Shown: piece by piece, positions 7,517 through 15,249 of the stretch
How positions within the stretch are numbered: position 1 is the first letter of the stretch
How the letters are laid out: every line of letters starts with the position of its first letter
Assembly (NCBI GenBank): GCA_047614125.1
Contig: JBLHHI010000067.1
Span: 1-17,611 of the forward strand
Source: JBLHHI01 sp047614125
GTDB lineage: Bacteria > Bacteroidota > Bacteroidia > NS11-12g > UBA9320
Direction of reading: 5' to 3'
DNA length: 17,611 nt
Made by a program: the position numbers and the translations under genes
Notes under the pieces: model-generated
What the model saw: only the letters and a program-made list of their open reading frames with translations
The model's database searches: none
What the model was told of the DNA's origin: nothing

Positions 7517-7662
7517 AAGAACGGATAATGAAGCCTATGCGGCTTTAGTAAAAAGCAAATTTCTCATTTCCACTTGGCAACAGCAATCTACTTCATAAAA
7601 ATCGTTCAAAATAGCCCGCTATTTTTTCACAATTTTCATTCGCATCTCACTATTGACAAGCG

Positions 7663-7700
7663 TTCTGAACCGCAAGGATTAATCGAACTCAGGTTAATAA
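7663..7700 (-). repeat. Right terminal inverted repeat of the MITE-like element
   Basis: This is the partner of 7423-7460. It ends with CTCAGGTTAATAA on the plus strand. Bases beyond 7700 read as the 5' signal-peptide codons of the disrupted YciI lipoprotein gene on the minus strand. Confidence 0.88.
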
Positions 7701-7792
7701 AAAGATCACCCCAAAAAATGAAGCTTTTGCTATGATTATTTATCATGAAACAAAAATAAGGTAATTGAAAAAGAAGCAGGCCTGCCATAGGG

Positions 7793-8836
7793 CTACCAAC
7801 CAAACTTAATGCACATCGAATCAGCCACGCTTTGTGCAATTATTTTCCGACCAACTGCATCGTAGTGCTCGGTGGTCCAAACCTGATCGGTGTAATGATA
7901 TCCACCAACTGCTTGCAAATTATCGACCACCAAAACACCTCTTTTTGAATATCGGTCAACGAGGAAGTCTCGGTTTTGTTGCATGAGCCAAACCAGGTTC
8001 TTGCCAACCAAACTATCCGCGTATTCAACATTTTCCGCCAAAAGATTAAACACCAACTTGATGTTCTTTTCCTGAGCAATCGCTACAATTCGGTCAAAGT
8101 CTTTTACGCGTGGATTTTCATCATCGATCTGAAAGGCATACGCCTTGATGTAGTGATCGGCCAGTGCGCGTTTGGGCATGTATTCTGTACCAAAGCTGTC
8201 CGGGAACTTTATTACTTCGCACCATCGTCGAATCGTATTTGGTTCAAACCTGATCGAGGTATCGTTGCTCTTAAGTGTATCGTAGGTCCAGTCCTTCCAC
8301 ATCTCGAAATCGCGATCTACGGCAGAGGTGTTGTCGTAATAATTTAAGGTAACTAATAGACGGTTTAACAGTGGTGGGCGCGGTGCGTACATCACTGCGG
8401 CTTTGCGCAATGAACTCTCGAGTTCCGAATGTCGAACGGCTTGATCGAAGGTGCGCATGTTCATAGTTACGATGATGGCTTCGACCTTTGAATCTTTGTG
8501 TATTTGTTGGATGAGCGGAACAAAAATACCGGCATGATAGGCACTGCTGTTAACCGTTCCCAAGCGTTTGTTTGGAAGGTGGTACGATATAAAATCACTT
8601 ATTCGATCGTGCAAGCTGTCGCGAGTTGGATGATATGAAAAGTTGGAAGACTCCCCAAAATATAAGATTTGGCAGCTGTCTTGAAGAGCGAGTACATCAT
8701 TTAAAACCGGGGCTTCCTTTTTGATATCATCCATCCAAAACCAGCGCACATAGGCTAGGTCAAAAATGACCATAGCAAAGAAGATGAGCGGAATTCGCAA
8801 CAAGAGTTTAGATGCTATGTTTTTCAGCTCTTTCAA
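7793..8836 (-). CDS. SGNH-type acyltransferase partner of MBOAT (AlgJ/AlgX/DltD-like role)
   Basis: This 347-residue protein has one N-terminal transmembrane segment (about 13-31) and a large extracytoplasmic domain. ILYFGESSNFSYHP (58-70) fits SGNH block I with Ser63 as nucleophile, and TTEHYDAVGRKIIAQ (321-335) fits the C-terminal catalytic-His block (His324). Such proteins move acyl groups delivered by an MBOAT protein onto a polysaccharide or polymer. The best start is TTG at 8836, overlapping the MBOAT stop as TTGA and giving MKELKNIASKLLLRIPLIFF, a basic then hydrophobic leader; a longer reading frame (to 8947) runs inside the MBOAT gene and looks spurious, and the first ATG falls inside the membrane segment. 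The substrate polymer is not evident. Confidence 0.75.
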   Translation of the reverse strand: MKELKNIASKLLLRIPLIFFAMVIFDLAYVRWFWMDDIKKEAPVLNDVLALQDSCQILYFGESSNFSYHPTRDSLHDRISDFISYHLPNKRLGTVNSSAYHAGIFVPLIQQIHKDSKVEAIIVTMNMRTFDQAVRHSELESSLRKAAVMYAPRPPLLNRLLVTLNYYDNTSAVDRDFEMWKDWTYDTLKSNDTSIRFEPNTIRRWCEVIKFPDSFGTEYMPKRALADHYIKAYAFQIDDENPRVKDFDRIVAIAQEKNIKLVFNLLAENVEYADSLVGKNLVWLMQQNRDFLVDRYSKRGVLVVDNLQAVGGYHYTDQVWTTEHYDAVGRKIIAQSVADSMCIKFGW

Positions 8837-10251
8837 AACTGGAAGTAAATAAATGGATGATTGGCCACTCCGCCCCAAGCCATTACACACCAAAGTAATG
8901 CAAGGTAAATAGTCCATCGCTGCCACGTTTCGAGTGCACCGACCCAACGATCAAATCTGCTTTTCCGCAAAACAACATCCAATACAACAAATAAAGCCAG
9001 CATAGTCCAAATCCACCAAGAAATATTTATAATACCTTGGCCTTTAGACTGTTGCATTGTGCCAAAAAATTCCGGAATTCGATCCAAGCTATCAATTCTA
9101 AAAAATACCCAAGCGATGTTTACCAAAATAAAGGTTCGCAAACCTCCAATAAGATTCCAGAAAACGTGAAACTTTGATAGCATCCGATTGGGTAAGAGAT
9201 AACGCTCTACCAAGTAGATCATCCCGTGCATTCCACCCCAAATCAAAAAGGTGTAATTGGCGCCATGCCAAAAACCCGAAATGGCAAAGACCAATAGAAT
9301 ATTAAAAATCCAGCGCAGTTGCCCGGTTCGGTTTCCGCCTAAGGGGTAGTACACGTAATCTCGAAACCAAGTAGAAAGCGAGATGTGCCAACGTTGCCAA
9401 AAATTACCTATCGATGTAGCCAAATACGGAGCCCTAAAATTATCCATGAGCCGTATTCCCAGCATCAACGCGGCACCTTGTGCAATGAGGGTATAGCCGG
9501 CAAAGTCTGCATATATCTGTAAGCCAAATCCAAACATACCGGCCACCACTGTTAACGAAGAATAGTTTGTGGGCTGGTCAAAGATGGCATCCACGAAAGG
9601 CGACAAATTATCTGCCACACAAATTTTTACAAAAAAACCAAAGAGTATTAACCGAAAGGCATTGGCAAAATTGGCATACAGTGGTTTTACCTGAGTTTTA
9701 AGTTGTGGCATAAGATTGGCAAAACGCTCAATGGGGCCAGCTACCAATTGCGGAAAAAAGCTTACAAAGAGTGCAAACTTGCCCAGACTTTTCTCGGGTT
9801 TAATCCGATCGTAATACACATCGAGCGTATAGCTCATTGTTTGGAAGGTGTAAAACGAAATTCCCACAGGAATGGCATAATGAATACCGTATCGAATAGC
9901 GCCAATAATTGGGTGATCTACCCGATAAATATTGTCGATCATCACATCACCTTCCGGCAAAAAAAGCACCAAGTATTTAAAGATGAAAAGAACACCAATG
10001 TTTGATAAAAGGCTGAGGAAGAGCAGCGAAAGCCGCTTCCAACCTTTGGGTGTTTTGCTGATTCTCTTTGCCAGTAAAAAATCTACAATGGTGCTAAAGA
10101 TGATGAGAATAAGGTATGAAACCTTCCACCATGCATAAAAAACATAGCTCGCAAAAAGCAACAATGCCCATCGGTCTCTGTGCGGGATGGCATAGTACAA
10201 TATGACCACCAACGGTAGAAAAAATAAGAAGGCAACCGAATTAAAAAGCAC
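8833..10251 (-). CDS. MBOAT-family membrane-bound O-acyltransferase (AlgI-like)
   Basis: MBOAT proteins of this type carry acyl, usually acetyl, groups across the inner membrane for modifying exported polysaccharides. The 472-residue protein has many hydrophobic helices, the AlgI-like N-terminus MLFNSVAFLFFLPLVVILYY, FFPQLVAGPIERF (165-177), QRWHISLSTWFRDYVYYPLG (286-305) and the catalytic His329 in SGFWHGANYTFLIWG. The length is normal for AlgI relatives. The start is GTG, because an in-frame TAG lies three codons upstream. The stop overlaps the presumed TTG start of the SGNH partner gene. No polysaccharide-synthesis genes lie nearby, so the substrate is open. A -7-like box lies just upstream in the short region shared with the divergent envelope gene. 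Confidence 0.92.
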   Translation of the reverse strand: MLFNSVAFLFFLPLVVILYYAIPHRDRWALLLFASYVFYAWWKVSYLILIIFSTIVDFLLAKRISKTPKGWKRLSLLFLSLLSNIGVLFIFKYLVLFLPEGDVMIDNIYRVDHPIIGAIRYGIHYAIPVGISFYTFQTMSYTLDVYYDRIKPEKSLGKFALFVSFFPQLVAGPIERFANLMPQLKTQVKPLYANFANAFRLILFGFFVKICVADNLSPFVDAIFDQPTNYSSLTVVAGMFGFGLQIYADFAGYTLIAQGAALMLGIRLMDNFRAPYLATSIGNFWQRWHISLSTWFRDYVYYPLGGNRTGQLRWIFNILLVFAISGFWHGANYTFLIWGGMHGMIYLVERYLLPNRMLSKFHVFWNLIGGLRTFILVNIAWVFFRIDSLDRIPEFFGTMQQSKGQGIINISWWIWTMLALFVVLDVVLRKSRFDRWVGALETWQRWTIYLALLWCVMAWGGVANHPFIYFQF

Positions 10252-10269
10252 TCTTTTCTAAGTAATTTG

Positions 10270-10277
10270 CAAAACTA
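10270..10277 (-). promoter_or_regulatory. Putative -7 box for the MBOAT operon
   Basis: On the minus strand this reads TAGTTTTG, an exact match to TAnnTTTG, 18 bases before the GTG start, which implies a very short leader. No convincing -33 TTTG is seen at the expected distance. The 38-bp region also has to serve the divergent gene starting at 10290. Confidence 0.35.
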
Positions 10278-10289
10278 TAGCAAATCTAC

Positions 10290-10907
10290 ATGATTGCCCG
10301 ACCCACGCTACACATCTTGATGATATTATTGGCTTGGCCTTTCTTTGCACAAAGCCAGACCACCAACCATGGCCAAATACTCAAAGAAGCTTTAAAGGTT
10401 AAACCGCGATTGGCCTTTGGGTTAAACAATCGGTTCTCGCTTGTATCTGGGCAAACAGTTCGAATTCAAGGCATTTACGCCGGAATTGATTTTGACAAAA
10501 AACTACGAATTATCTTGGGGTACAACTTTTTGAAGAGTCCAGTGGTGTACACTCGTGTAAATCAAGGTGTTGGAACTACATACGCCGTTGATTTAAAGTT
10601 TATTCACCTCATGGCAGATTACGCTATTAAGGAAGTTGACAAATGGCAGTTTAACCTTCCAGTAGCCATTGGCGTGGGCAGCTCAACGCAAACGCATTTA
10701 ACCCAAGTCGATTATTTTAACGTTTTCACCTTTGAGTTTGGTGCAGTTGCTACATACAACGTTTTGCCATGGTTGGGCATTAAAGCCGGGGTTGGAGAGC
10801 GCCTATGTTTTGGACAAAACTTTGCACAACTCAGCGGGCCCTATTTCTCGTTGGGTTTGGGATTTTACTTTCCAGAAATAAAACGGATGATTGAAGAGCG
10901 GATCTAA
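10290..10907 (+). CDS. Small secreted protein, probable outer-membrane beta-barrel
   Basis: The 205-residue protein is not recognised as a named family. Residues 1-23 form a signal peptide (hydrophobic core HILMILLAWPFFAQSQ). The mature part has alternating hydrophobic and polar residues typical of beta strands, with several aromatic-rich segments (IYAGIDFDKKLRIILGYNF, YFNVFTFEFGAVATYNVL, GPYFSLGLGFYFPE), consistent with an eight-stranded or smaller barrel in the outer membrane. The last residues (KRMIEERI) are charged and do not form the usual terminal aromatic barrel signal, so a soluble beta-rich envelope protein is possible. It is divergent from the MBOAT operon and convergent with infB, separated from the infB stop codon by only 3 bases. 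Confidence 0.75.
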   Translation: MIARPTLHILMILLAWPFFAQSQTTNHGQILKEALKVKPRLAFGLNNRFSLVSGQTVRIQGIYAGIDFDKKLRIILGYNFLKSPVVYTRVNQGVGTTYAVDLKFIHLMADYAIKEVDKWQFNLPVAIGVGSSTQTHLTQVDYFNVFTFEFGAVATYNVLPWLGIKAGVGERLCFGQNFAQLSGPYFSLGLGFYFPEIKRMIEERI

Positions 10908-10910
10908 ACC

Positions 10911-13856
10911 CTACTTCAACTTGCGCTTCACTTCAACTTCCGTGTAACACTCAATGATGTCGTTCAAGCGCACGTCGTTGTAGTTTCGAATCTGGATACC
11001 ACATTCGAAGCTTCTACCTACCTCTTTCACGTCGTCTTTAAATCGCTTTAAGGTGGCCATTTCGCCGCTGTAAACCACTACACCATCGCGGATGAGTCGT
11101 ACCTTATTACCTCTAAAGATCTTGCCATCGGTAACCATACAACCGGCAACCGTTCCAACCTTAGTGATTTTGAAGACTTCTCGAACTTCGGCATTACCCG
11201 TAATTTTCTCTTCAAATTCTGGCGCCAACATACCCTCCATTGCCAACTTAATTTCTTCGATGGCTTGGTAGATAATGGAGTATAAACGGATGTCTATTTG
11301 TTCAATTTCAGCCAACTTCTTGGCGGATGCAGCAGGCCGAACTTGGAAACCAATGATGATGGCATCGGAAGCCGTTGCCAGCAATACATCGGATTCGGTA
11401 ATCTGTCCCACCGATTTGTGGATTACATTAACCTCTATTTCTTCGGTAGAAAGTTTAATCAACGAATCAGAGAGCGCTTCTGCAGAACCATCCACATCGG
11501 CTTTAACAATTACCTTCAATTCCTTAAAGTTACCAACCGCCAATCGTCTGCCAATTTCTTTAAGTGTGATGTGCTTGGTTGCACGTATGCCCTGCTCACG
11601 CTGCAATTGCGAACGTTTGTTGGCCAAATCTTTGGCTTCTTGTTCTTCTTCAAATACTTGAAAAACATCACCCGCGGTTGGCGCTGATGCAAAACCCAGA
11701 ATGTTAACGGGTGTGGATGGTCCAGCCACTTCAACCTGCTGCATTCGTTCGTTAAACATTGCTCGAACTCTACAAAAATGATGTCCCGCAACTAAAGCAT
11801 CTCCAACTTTTAGTTCTCCATCTTGAACTAAAACCGAAGCAAGAATTCCTCGACCTTTATCGAGCTGAGCTTCCATAACCGTACCTTTTGCACGTTTTTT
11901 TGGATTGGCTTTTAATTCCAGCAGTTCTGCTTCCAACAATACCTTATCGAGTAACTCATCGATGTTGGTACCTTTTTTGGCAGAAATTTCTTGAGCTTGG
12001 AACTTACCTCCCCATTCTTCCACCAAAATATTCATGGCAGATAGTTCTTCTCGAATTCGATCCGGTTTCGCCGCATCGCGATCAATCTTATTGAAAGCAA
12101 AAACGATGGGAACGCCCGCAGCTTGTGCATGTGAAATCGCCTCCTTCGTTTGTGGCATTACATTATCGTCAGCAGCAATTACAACAATTACAACGTCGGT
12201 AACCTTTGCTCCCCTTGCCCGCATGGCGGTAAAGGCCTCGTGACCTGGTGTATCTACAAAGGTGATTCGTTTTTTATTTTTCAACTCCACTTCGTATGCC
12301 GCAACGTGTTGAGTAATTCCCCCGGCCTCACCGGCAATTACGTTGGCACTTCGTACAAAATCGAGCAGCGATGTTTTACCGTGGTCAACGTGACCCATTA
12401 CGGTAACAATTGGCGGACGTTCTTTCAACTCTGCCGGATCATCGATTTCTTCTTCAAACTCAACCTGCTCTTCTGCGTCAACAAATTGAACCTCAAAGCC
12501 AAATTCGTCGGAAACGAGTTGAATGGTTTCTGCATCCAAACGTTGATTGATGGAAACCATCATTCCGAGTGAGAAGCACGCTGTAATAATTTCATTAACA
12601 GACACGTCCATTAAGGTGGAAAGCTCATTAGCAGTAACATATTCCGTTACCTTTAAGATCTTGCTTTCCAACTCTTGTTGTGCTTGTTCTTCGTCACGCG
12701 TTACCTTGTGATCGGCACGTTTTTGCTTTCGCATTTTCTGGCGAGCATTGCCAGATTGTCTACCTCCTTTACTGCCACCCAACTTGGCCAAAGTTGCCTT
12801 GATTTTGTCTTGGATTTCTTTTTCCGAGATTTCCTCTTTAGGCTCATCTCTTGATCTTCCTCGACCTGTTGTTGTTGGTCTATTTTGATCCGAACTTCCT
12901 GTGGAAGTAGTGCCCGGTTTAAGTTTTCTCTTGCGTTTTTTGCGAGCATTATCTTCGGGTTTGCCAGAACTGCTCGCCACTGGTTTTTTGGCCTTTGGTG
13001 GATCGGGTAATATGATTTTTCCTTTAATCGTTAACCCACCCAACTTTTCGTAGTTCGGCCTAATTATGGGTTCTCCATCCTTGGTTACCGGAACTTCTGG
13101 AACCACAGCACCCACCTTGGCTACAGGTGCTTCAACAACGGGAACAACAGGCATTTCCGCAACAGGTGTTTCAACCGGTGCTTCCTTTTTAACTTCAACT
13201 TCCTTTACTGGGGTTTCTACGGCTTTTGGTTTCTCCTCTATTTTTGCCTTTGGCGCTACCGTTTTAGGTTTGGTAGGGCTTAGATCTATCTTACCTTTAA
13301 TATTCAAACCAGGTAAGTCTGCTTTGGATTTAATTACTTCTTTGGCCGCTGGAGTTTCAACTTCTTTAACCGGTTTTACTTCTTCCTTTTTGGCCTCAAC
13401 CTCAACTACCTTTTCAACTTCTTTTTCAACAACAGGTGGTGTTGGTGTTTCTACAACAACAGGTTTTTCAACCTCTTTAGGTATTTCTGGCGTAGGTGTG
13501 GGAGTTGGGGTAGGAGCTGGAGCTTCATAGCTTTGGTTGATTGAAAGCCCCGTGTCTTTGATAAGTACGATGTCTGTATCGGCGTTTTCCTTTTTCTTTT
13601 TAGGAGAGGATTTACGATTCGCAGTAAGCGTCTCGTCCTGGTGTCGAACGTTGATTTCTAGCGCTTGCGACTCTTCCTTTGCCTGCTTATCAGAACGATA
13701 CTTTTGCTCAAGAACTTCATACATTTCTTGCTCAATCTTGGCGGTCATCTTCATTTCCACCTCAAATCCTTTGTTATTGAGATGTTCAATAAGACTCTTC
13801 CAACTCACGTTGAGTTCCGTTGCAACTTTTGAAATTCGATGTACTTTTCCAGCCAT
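10911..13856 (-). CDS. infB: Translation initiation factor IF-2
   Basis: IF-2 is the GTPase that places initiator fMet-tRNA on the 30S subunit. The protein is 981 residues, in the normal range for the long Bacteroidota form. The N-terminal IF2_N motif is at about 4-55 (RISKVATELNVSWKSLIEHL). A low-complexity Pro/Val/Glu/Lys linker spans about 110-330 with a PTPTPTPTP run and two copies of a GL[NT]IKGKI motif (184-190 and 274-281 region). The second N-terminal domain follows at about 395-460. The GTPase domain has GHVDHGKT (488-495), DTPGHE (535-540) and NKID (589-592). The remainder covers domains II, III and IV. It lies 150 bp downstream of nusA in the same direction, so it may also have a promoter of its own. 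Confidence 0.97.
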   Translation of the reverse strand: MAGKVHRISKVATELNVSWKSLIEHLNNKGFEVEMKMTAKIEQEMYEVLEQKYRSDKQAKEESQALEINVRHQDETLTANRKSSPKKKKENADTDIVLIKDTGLSINQSYEAPAPTPTPTPTPEIPKEVEKPVVVETPTPPVVEKEVEKVVEVEAKKEEVKPVKEVETPAAKEVIKSKADLPGLNIKGKIDLSPTKPKTVAPKAKIEEKPKAVETPVKEVEVKKEAPVETPVAEMPVVPVVEAPVAKVGAVVPEVPVTKDGEPIIRPNYEKLGGLTIKGKIILPDPPKAKKPVASSSGKPEDNARKKRKRKLKPGTTSTGSSDQNRPTTTGRGRSRDEPKEEISEKEIQDKIKATLAKLGGSKGGRQSGNARQKMRKQKRADHKVTRDEEQAQQELESKILKVTEYVTANELSTLMDVSVNEIITACFSLGMMVSINQRLDAETIQLVSDEFGFEVQFVDAEEQVEFEEEIDDPAELKERPPIVTVMGHVDHGKTSLLDFVRSANVIAGEAGGITQHVAAYEVELKNKKRITFVDTPGHEAFTAMRARGAKVTDVVIVVIAADDNVMPQTKEAISHAQAAGVPIVFAFNKIDRDAAKPDRIREELSAMNILVEEWGGKFQAQEISAKKGTNIDELLDKVLLEAELLELKANPKKRAKGTVMEAQLDKGRGILASVLVQDGELKVGDALVAGHHFCRVRAMFNERMQQVEVAGPSTPVNILGFASAPTAGDVFQVFEEEQEAKDLANKRSQLQREQGIRATKHITLKEIGRRLAVGNFKELKVIVKADVDGSAEALSDSLIKLSTEEIEVNVIHKSVGQITESDVLLATASDAIIIGFQVRPAASAKKLAEIEQIDIRLYSIIYQAIEEIKLAMEGMLAPEFEEKITGNAEVREVFKITKVGTVAGCMVTDGKIFRGNKVRLIRDGVVVYSGEMATLKRFKDDVKEVGRSFECGIQIRNYNDVRLNDIIECYTEVEVKRKLK

Positions 13857-14006
13857 GTAATGTTTCTTTCTAAATCGTAGAACATTGTTACCATGAACGA
13901 AGCAACCGCAAACCCACCATATGTATGCGTTCTGCTACTTCATATCAAAGACACTTTGTTCAATGTAAAATATAGTATGTTGAATTTAATTATTAGCATT
14001 TGCCAA

Positions 14007-15242
14007 TTACTCAAATTCCGCTTCAAATATTTTCTTTATTTCATTAATTGTTTCTTCCTCAAGGTCGGTTCTTCGAACCAAATCCTCAACACTTGTGTCC
14101 AAAACACTTTTTGCCGTATCTAAACCAATGGCTTTTAACTCATCGATTATCCACTCATCAATCTCGTCGGTAAATTCGTCTAAGTCAACATCAACGTCTT
14201 CCTCCTCCACATTTTCTCGATACACATCAATGCTGTACCCAACTAATTTGCCGGCCAATTTTATATTATATCCCCCTTTGCCAATGGCTAAAGAGACCTG
14301 ATCGCTTGGCAAATATACATCTGCGCGGCTTTCTTCCTCATTTAGCACAATGTTTGAAACCTTTGCAGGGCTAAGTGCTCGTTGAATGTACAACGGAGTA
14401 TTGGTGGTATAATTAATAACATCGATGTTTTCATTTCGCAACTCGCGCACAATGCCGTGAATTCGAGATCCTTTCATACCAACGCAAGCACCAACTGGAT
14501 CGATCCGGTCATCATAGCTTTCAACGGCCACTTTTGCACGTTCGCCGGGCTCGCGAACCACATTCTTAATGGTAATTAAACCATCTAAGATCTCAGGAAC
14601 TTCTAATTCGAACAATCGCTCTAAAAAGATCGGTTCGGTTCTTGATAAGATAATTCTTGGGTTGTTGTTCGACATTTCAACGCGCAAAACAACTGCTCGT
14701 ACTGTGTCGCCTTTTTTGAAGAAGTCGCGGCTAATCATATCCGTTTTAGGAAGAATTAGCTCGTTTCCTTCATCGTCCAAAATCATCAGCTCACGTTTCC
14801 AAATCTGGTAAACTTCGCCAACAATTATTTCACCAACACGATCCTTATACTTATTAAAGAGTTCGTCTTTTTCAATTTCAAGGATTCGAGAAAGCAGCGT
14901 TTGACGTGCCGCTAAAATAGCACGACGACCAAAATCCAAAAGTTTTACTTCTTCAATGGCATCTTCTCCAATTTCATAATCCTCTTCCAAAAGGCGCGCA
15001 TCTGTAATGTTCAACTCTTGGTTAGGATCTTCCACCTCATCATTATCAACGATTTTTCGATTTCGATAAATCTCCAAATCTCCTTGTTCTGTATTGATGA
15101 TGATATCAAAATTGGAATCATCTCCATATTTTTTTCGGAGCATACTTCTAAAAACATCTTCCATCACACGCATCATTGTGGCGCGATCAATGTTTTTAAA
15201 GTCTTTAAATTCCGAAAACGATTCTACTAGTCCTAAGGTCAT
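14007..15242 (-). CDS. nusA: Transcription termination/antitermination factor NusA
   Basis: NusA binds RNA polymerase and nascent RNA, affecting pausing, termination and antitermination. The 411-residue protein has the N-terminal polymerase-binding domain (ATMMRVMEDVFRSMLRKKYGDD, 21-42 region), an S1 domain at about 135-200 (GEIIVGEVYQIWKRELMIL...), KH1 with VGACVGMKGSRIHGIVRELRN and KH2 with SLAIGKGGYNIKLAGKLVGY. The C-terminus is acidic followed by a short helix-hairpin-helix-like tail. It lacks the two tandem acidic repeats found in E. coli, which is normal outside Gammaproteobacteria. It starts 7 bases after the rimP stop codon and is probably cotranscribed with it. Confidence 0.97.
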   Translation of the reverse strand: MTLGLVESFSEFKDFKNIDRATMMRVMEDVFRSMLRKKYGDDSNFDIIINTEQGDLEIYRNRKIVDNDEVEDPNQELNITDARLLEEDYEIGEDAIEEVKLLDFGRRAILAARQTLLSRILEIEKDELFNKYKDRVGEIIVGEVYQIWKRELMILDDEGNELILPKTDMISRDFFKKGDTVRAVVLRVEMSNNNPRIILSRTEPIFLERLFELEVPEILDGLITIKNVVREPGERAKVAVESYDDRIDPVGACVGMKGSRIHGIVRELRNENIDVINYTTNTPLYIQRALSPAKVSNIVLNEEESRADVYLPSDQVSLAIGKGGYNIKLAGKLVGYSIDVYRENVEEEDVDVDLDEFTDEIDEWIIDELKAIGLDTAKSVLDTSVEDLVRRTDLEEETINEIKKIFEAEFE

Positions 15243-15249
15243 ATCTTGT

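Larger units (their letters stand above)
7423..7700. mobile_element. MITE-like element, 278 bp with about 38-bp terminal inverted repeats
   Basis: The left end (7423-7460) and the reverse complement of the right end (7663-7700) match at 35 of 38 positions, the outermost 23 without mismatch. The core terminus is ACCTGAGTTCGATTAAT. The element is non-coding, so it would need a transposase supplied in trans. TTAA, or TA, flanks the inner boundary at both sides as the likely target duplication, although these bases are palindromic and also belong to the inverted repeat. Removing the element with one such copy restores a lipoprotein signal-peptide frame, independent evidence that it inserted. The ends vaguely recall IS982-family termini from memory, at low confidence. 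No second copy is visible in this window. Confidence 0.85.
6980..7746 (-). pseudogene. Decayed YciI-domain lipoprotein gene, interrupted by a MITE-like element
   Basis: The frame upstream of the intact YciI ORF stays open and reads INACSSPTRAH then FDSTRAVKLGADDYG, that is, a lipobox cysteine plus a linker. The element at 7423-7700 interrupts it. Joining the flanks with one copy of TTAA or TA restores GVIFLLIINACSS, a lipoprotein signal peptide. Even then no ATG is in frame. Either an ATA at 7733-7731 has replaced ATG, or one extra T in the T6 run at 7713-7718 separates the frame from the ATG at 7746. At the other end, TAA (7045-7043) follows HPW where relatives have Tyr, and the downstream codons continue GSAALMQVSSIHKQVQKNQF to a second stop at 6980. 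Three lesions together make a functional full-length product unlikely. Confidence 0.75.

Noticed and set aside
7776..7785. GCAGGCCTGC palindrome after the SGNH gene as a terminator
   Set aside because: There is no room for a loop in the perfect palindrome, and the alternative stem is only three base pairs, despite T-rich sequence following it.
7636..7839. 67-residue minus-strand ORF across the right end of the element
   Set aside because: It mixes the disrupted YciI 5' end in the wrong frame with element sequence; the lower part reads into the inverted repeat, so it is an accident of the insertion.
8833..8947. Longer N-terminus for the SGNH protein (start at 8947)
   Set aside because: The extra 37 residues lie wholly inside the MBOAT gene in another frame and are not signal-like, while the TTG at 8836 gives a proper basic-hydrophobic leader.
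13066..13530. Long Gly/Thr/Ser-rich open frame on the plus strand
   Set aside because: It is the antisense of the Pro/Glu/Val/Lys-rich linker of infB; the composition follows directly from those codons, and there is no family resemblance or promoter.
13857..14006. 150-bp gap between nusA and infB as a small gene or RNA
   Set aside because: No open frame with a plausible start, no clear hairpin and no convincing -7/-33 pair; it may carry a weak promoter but I cannot support one.
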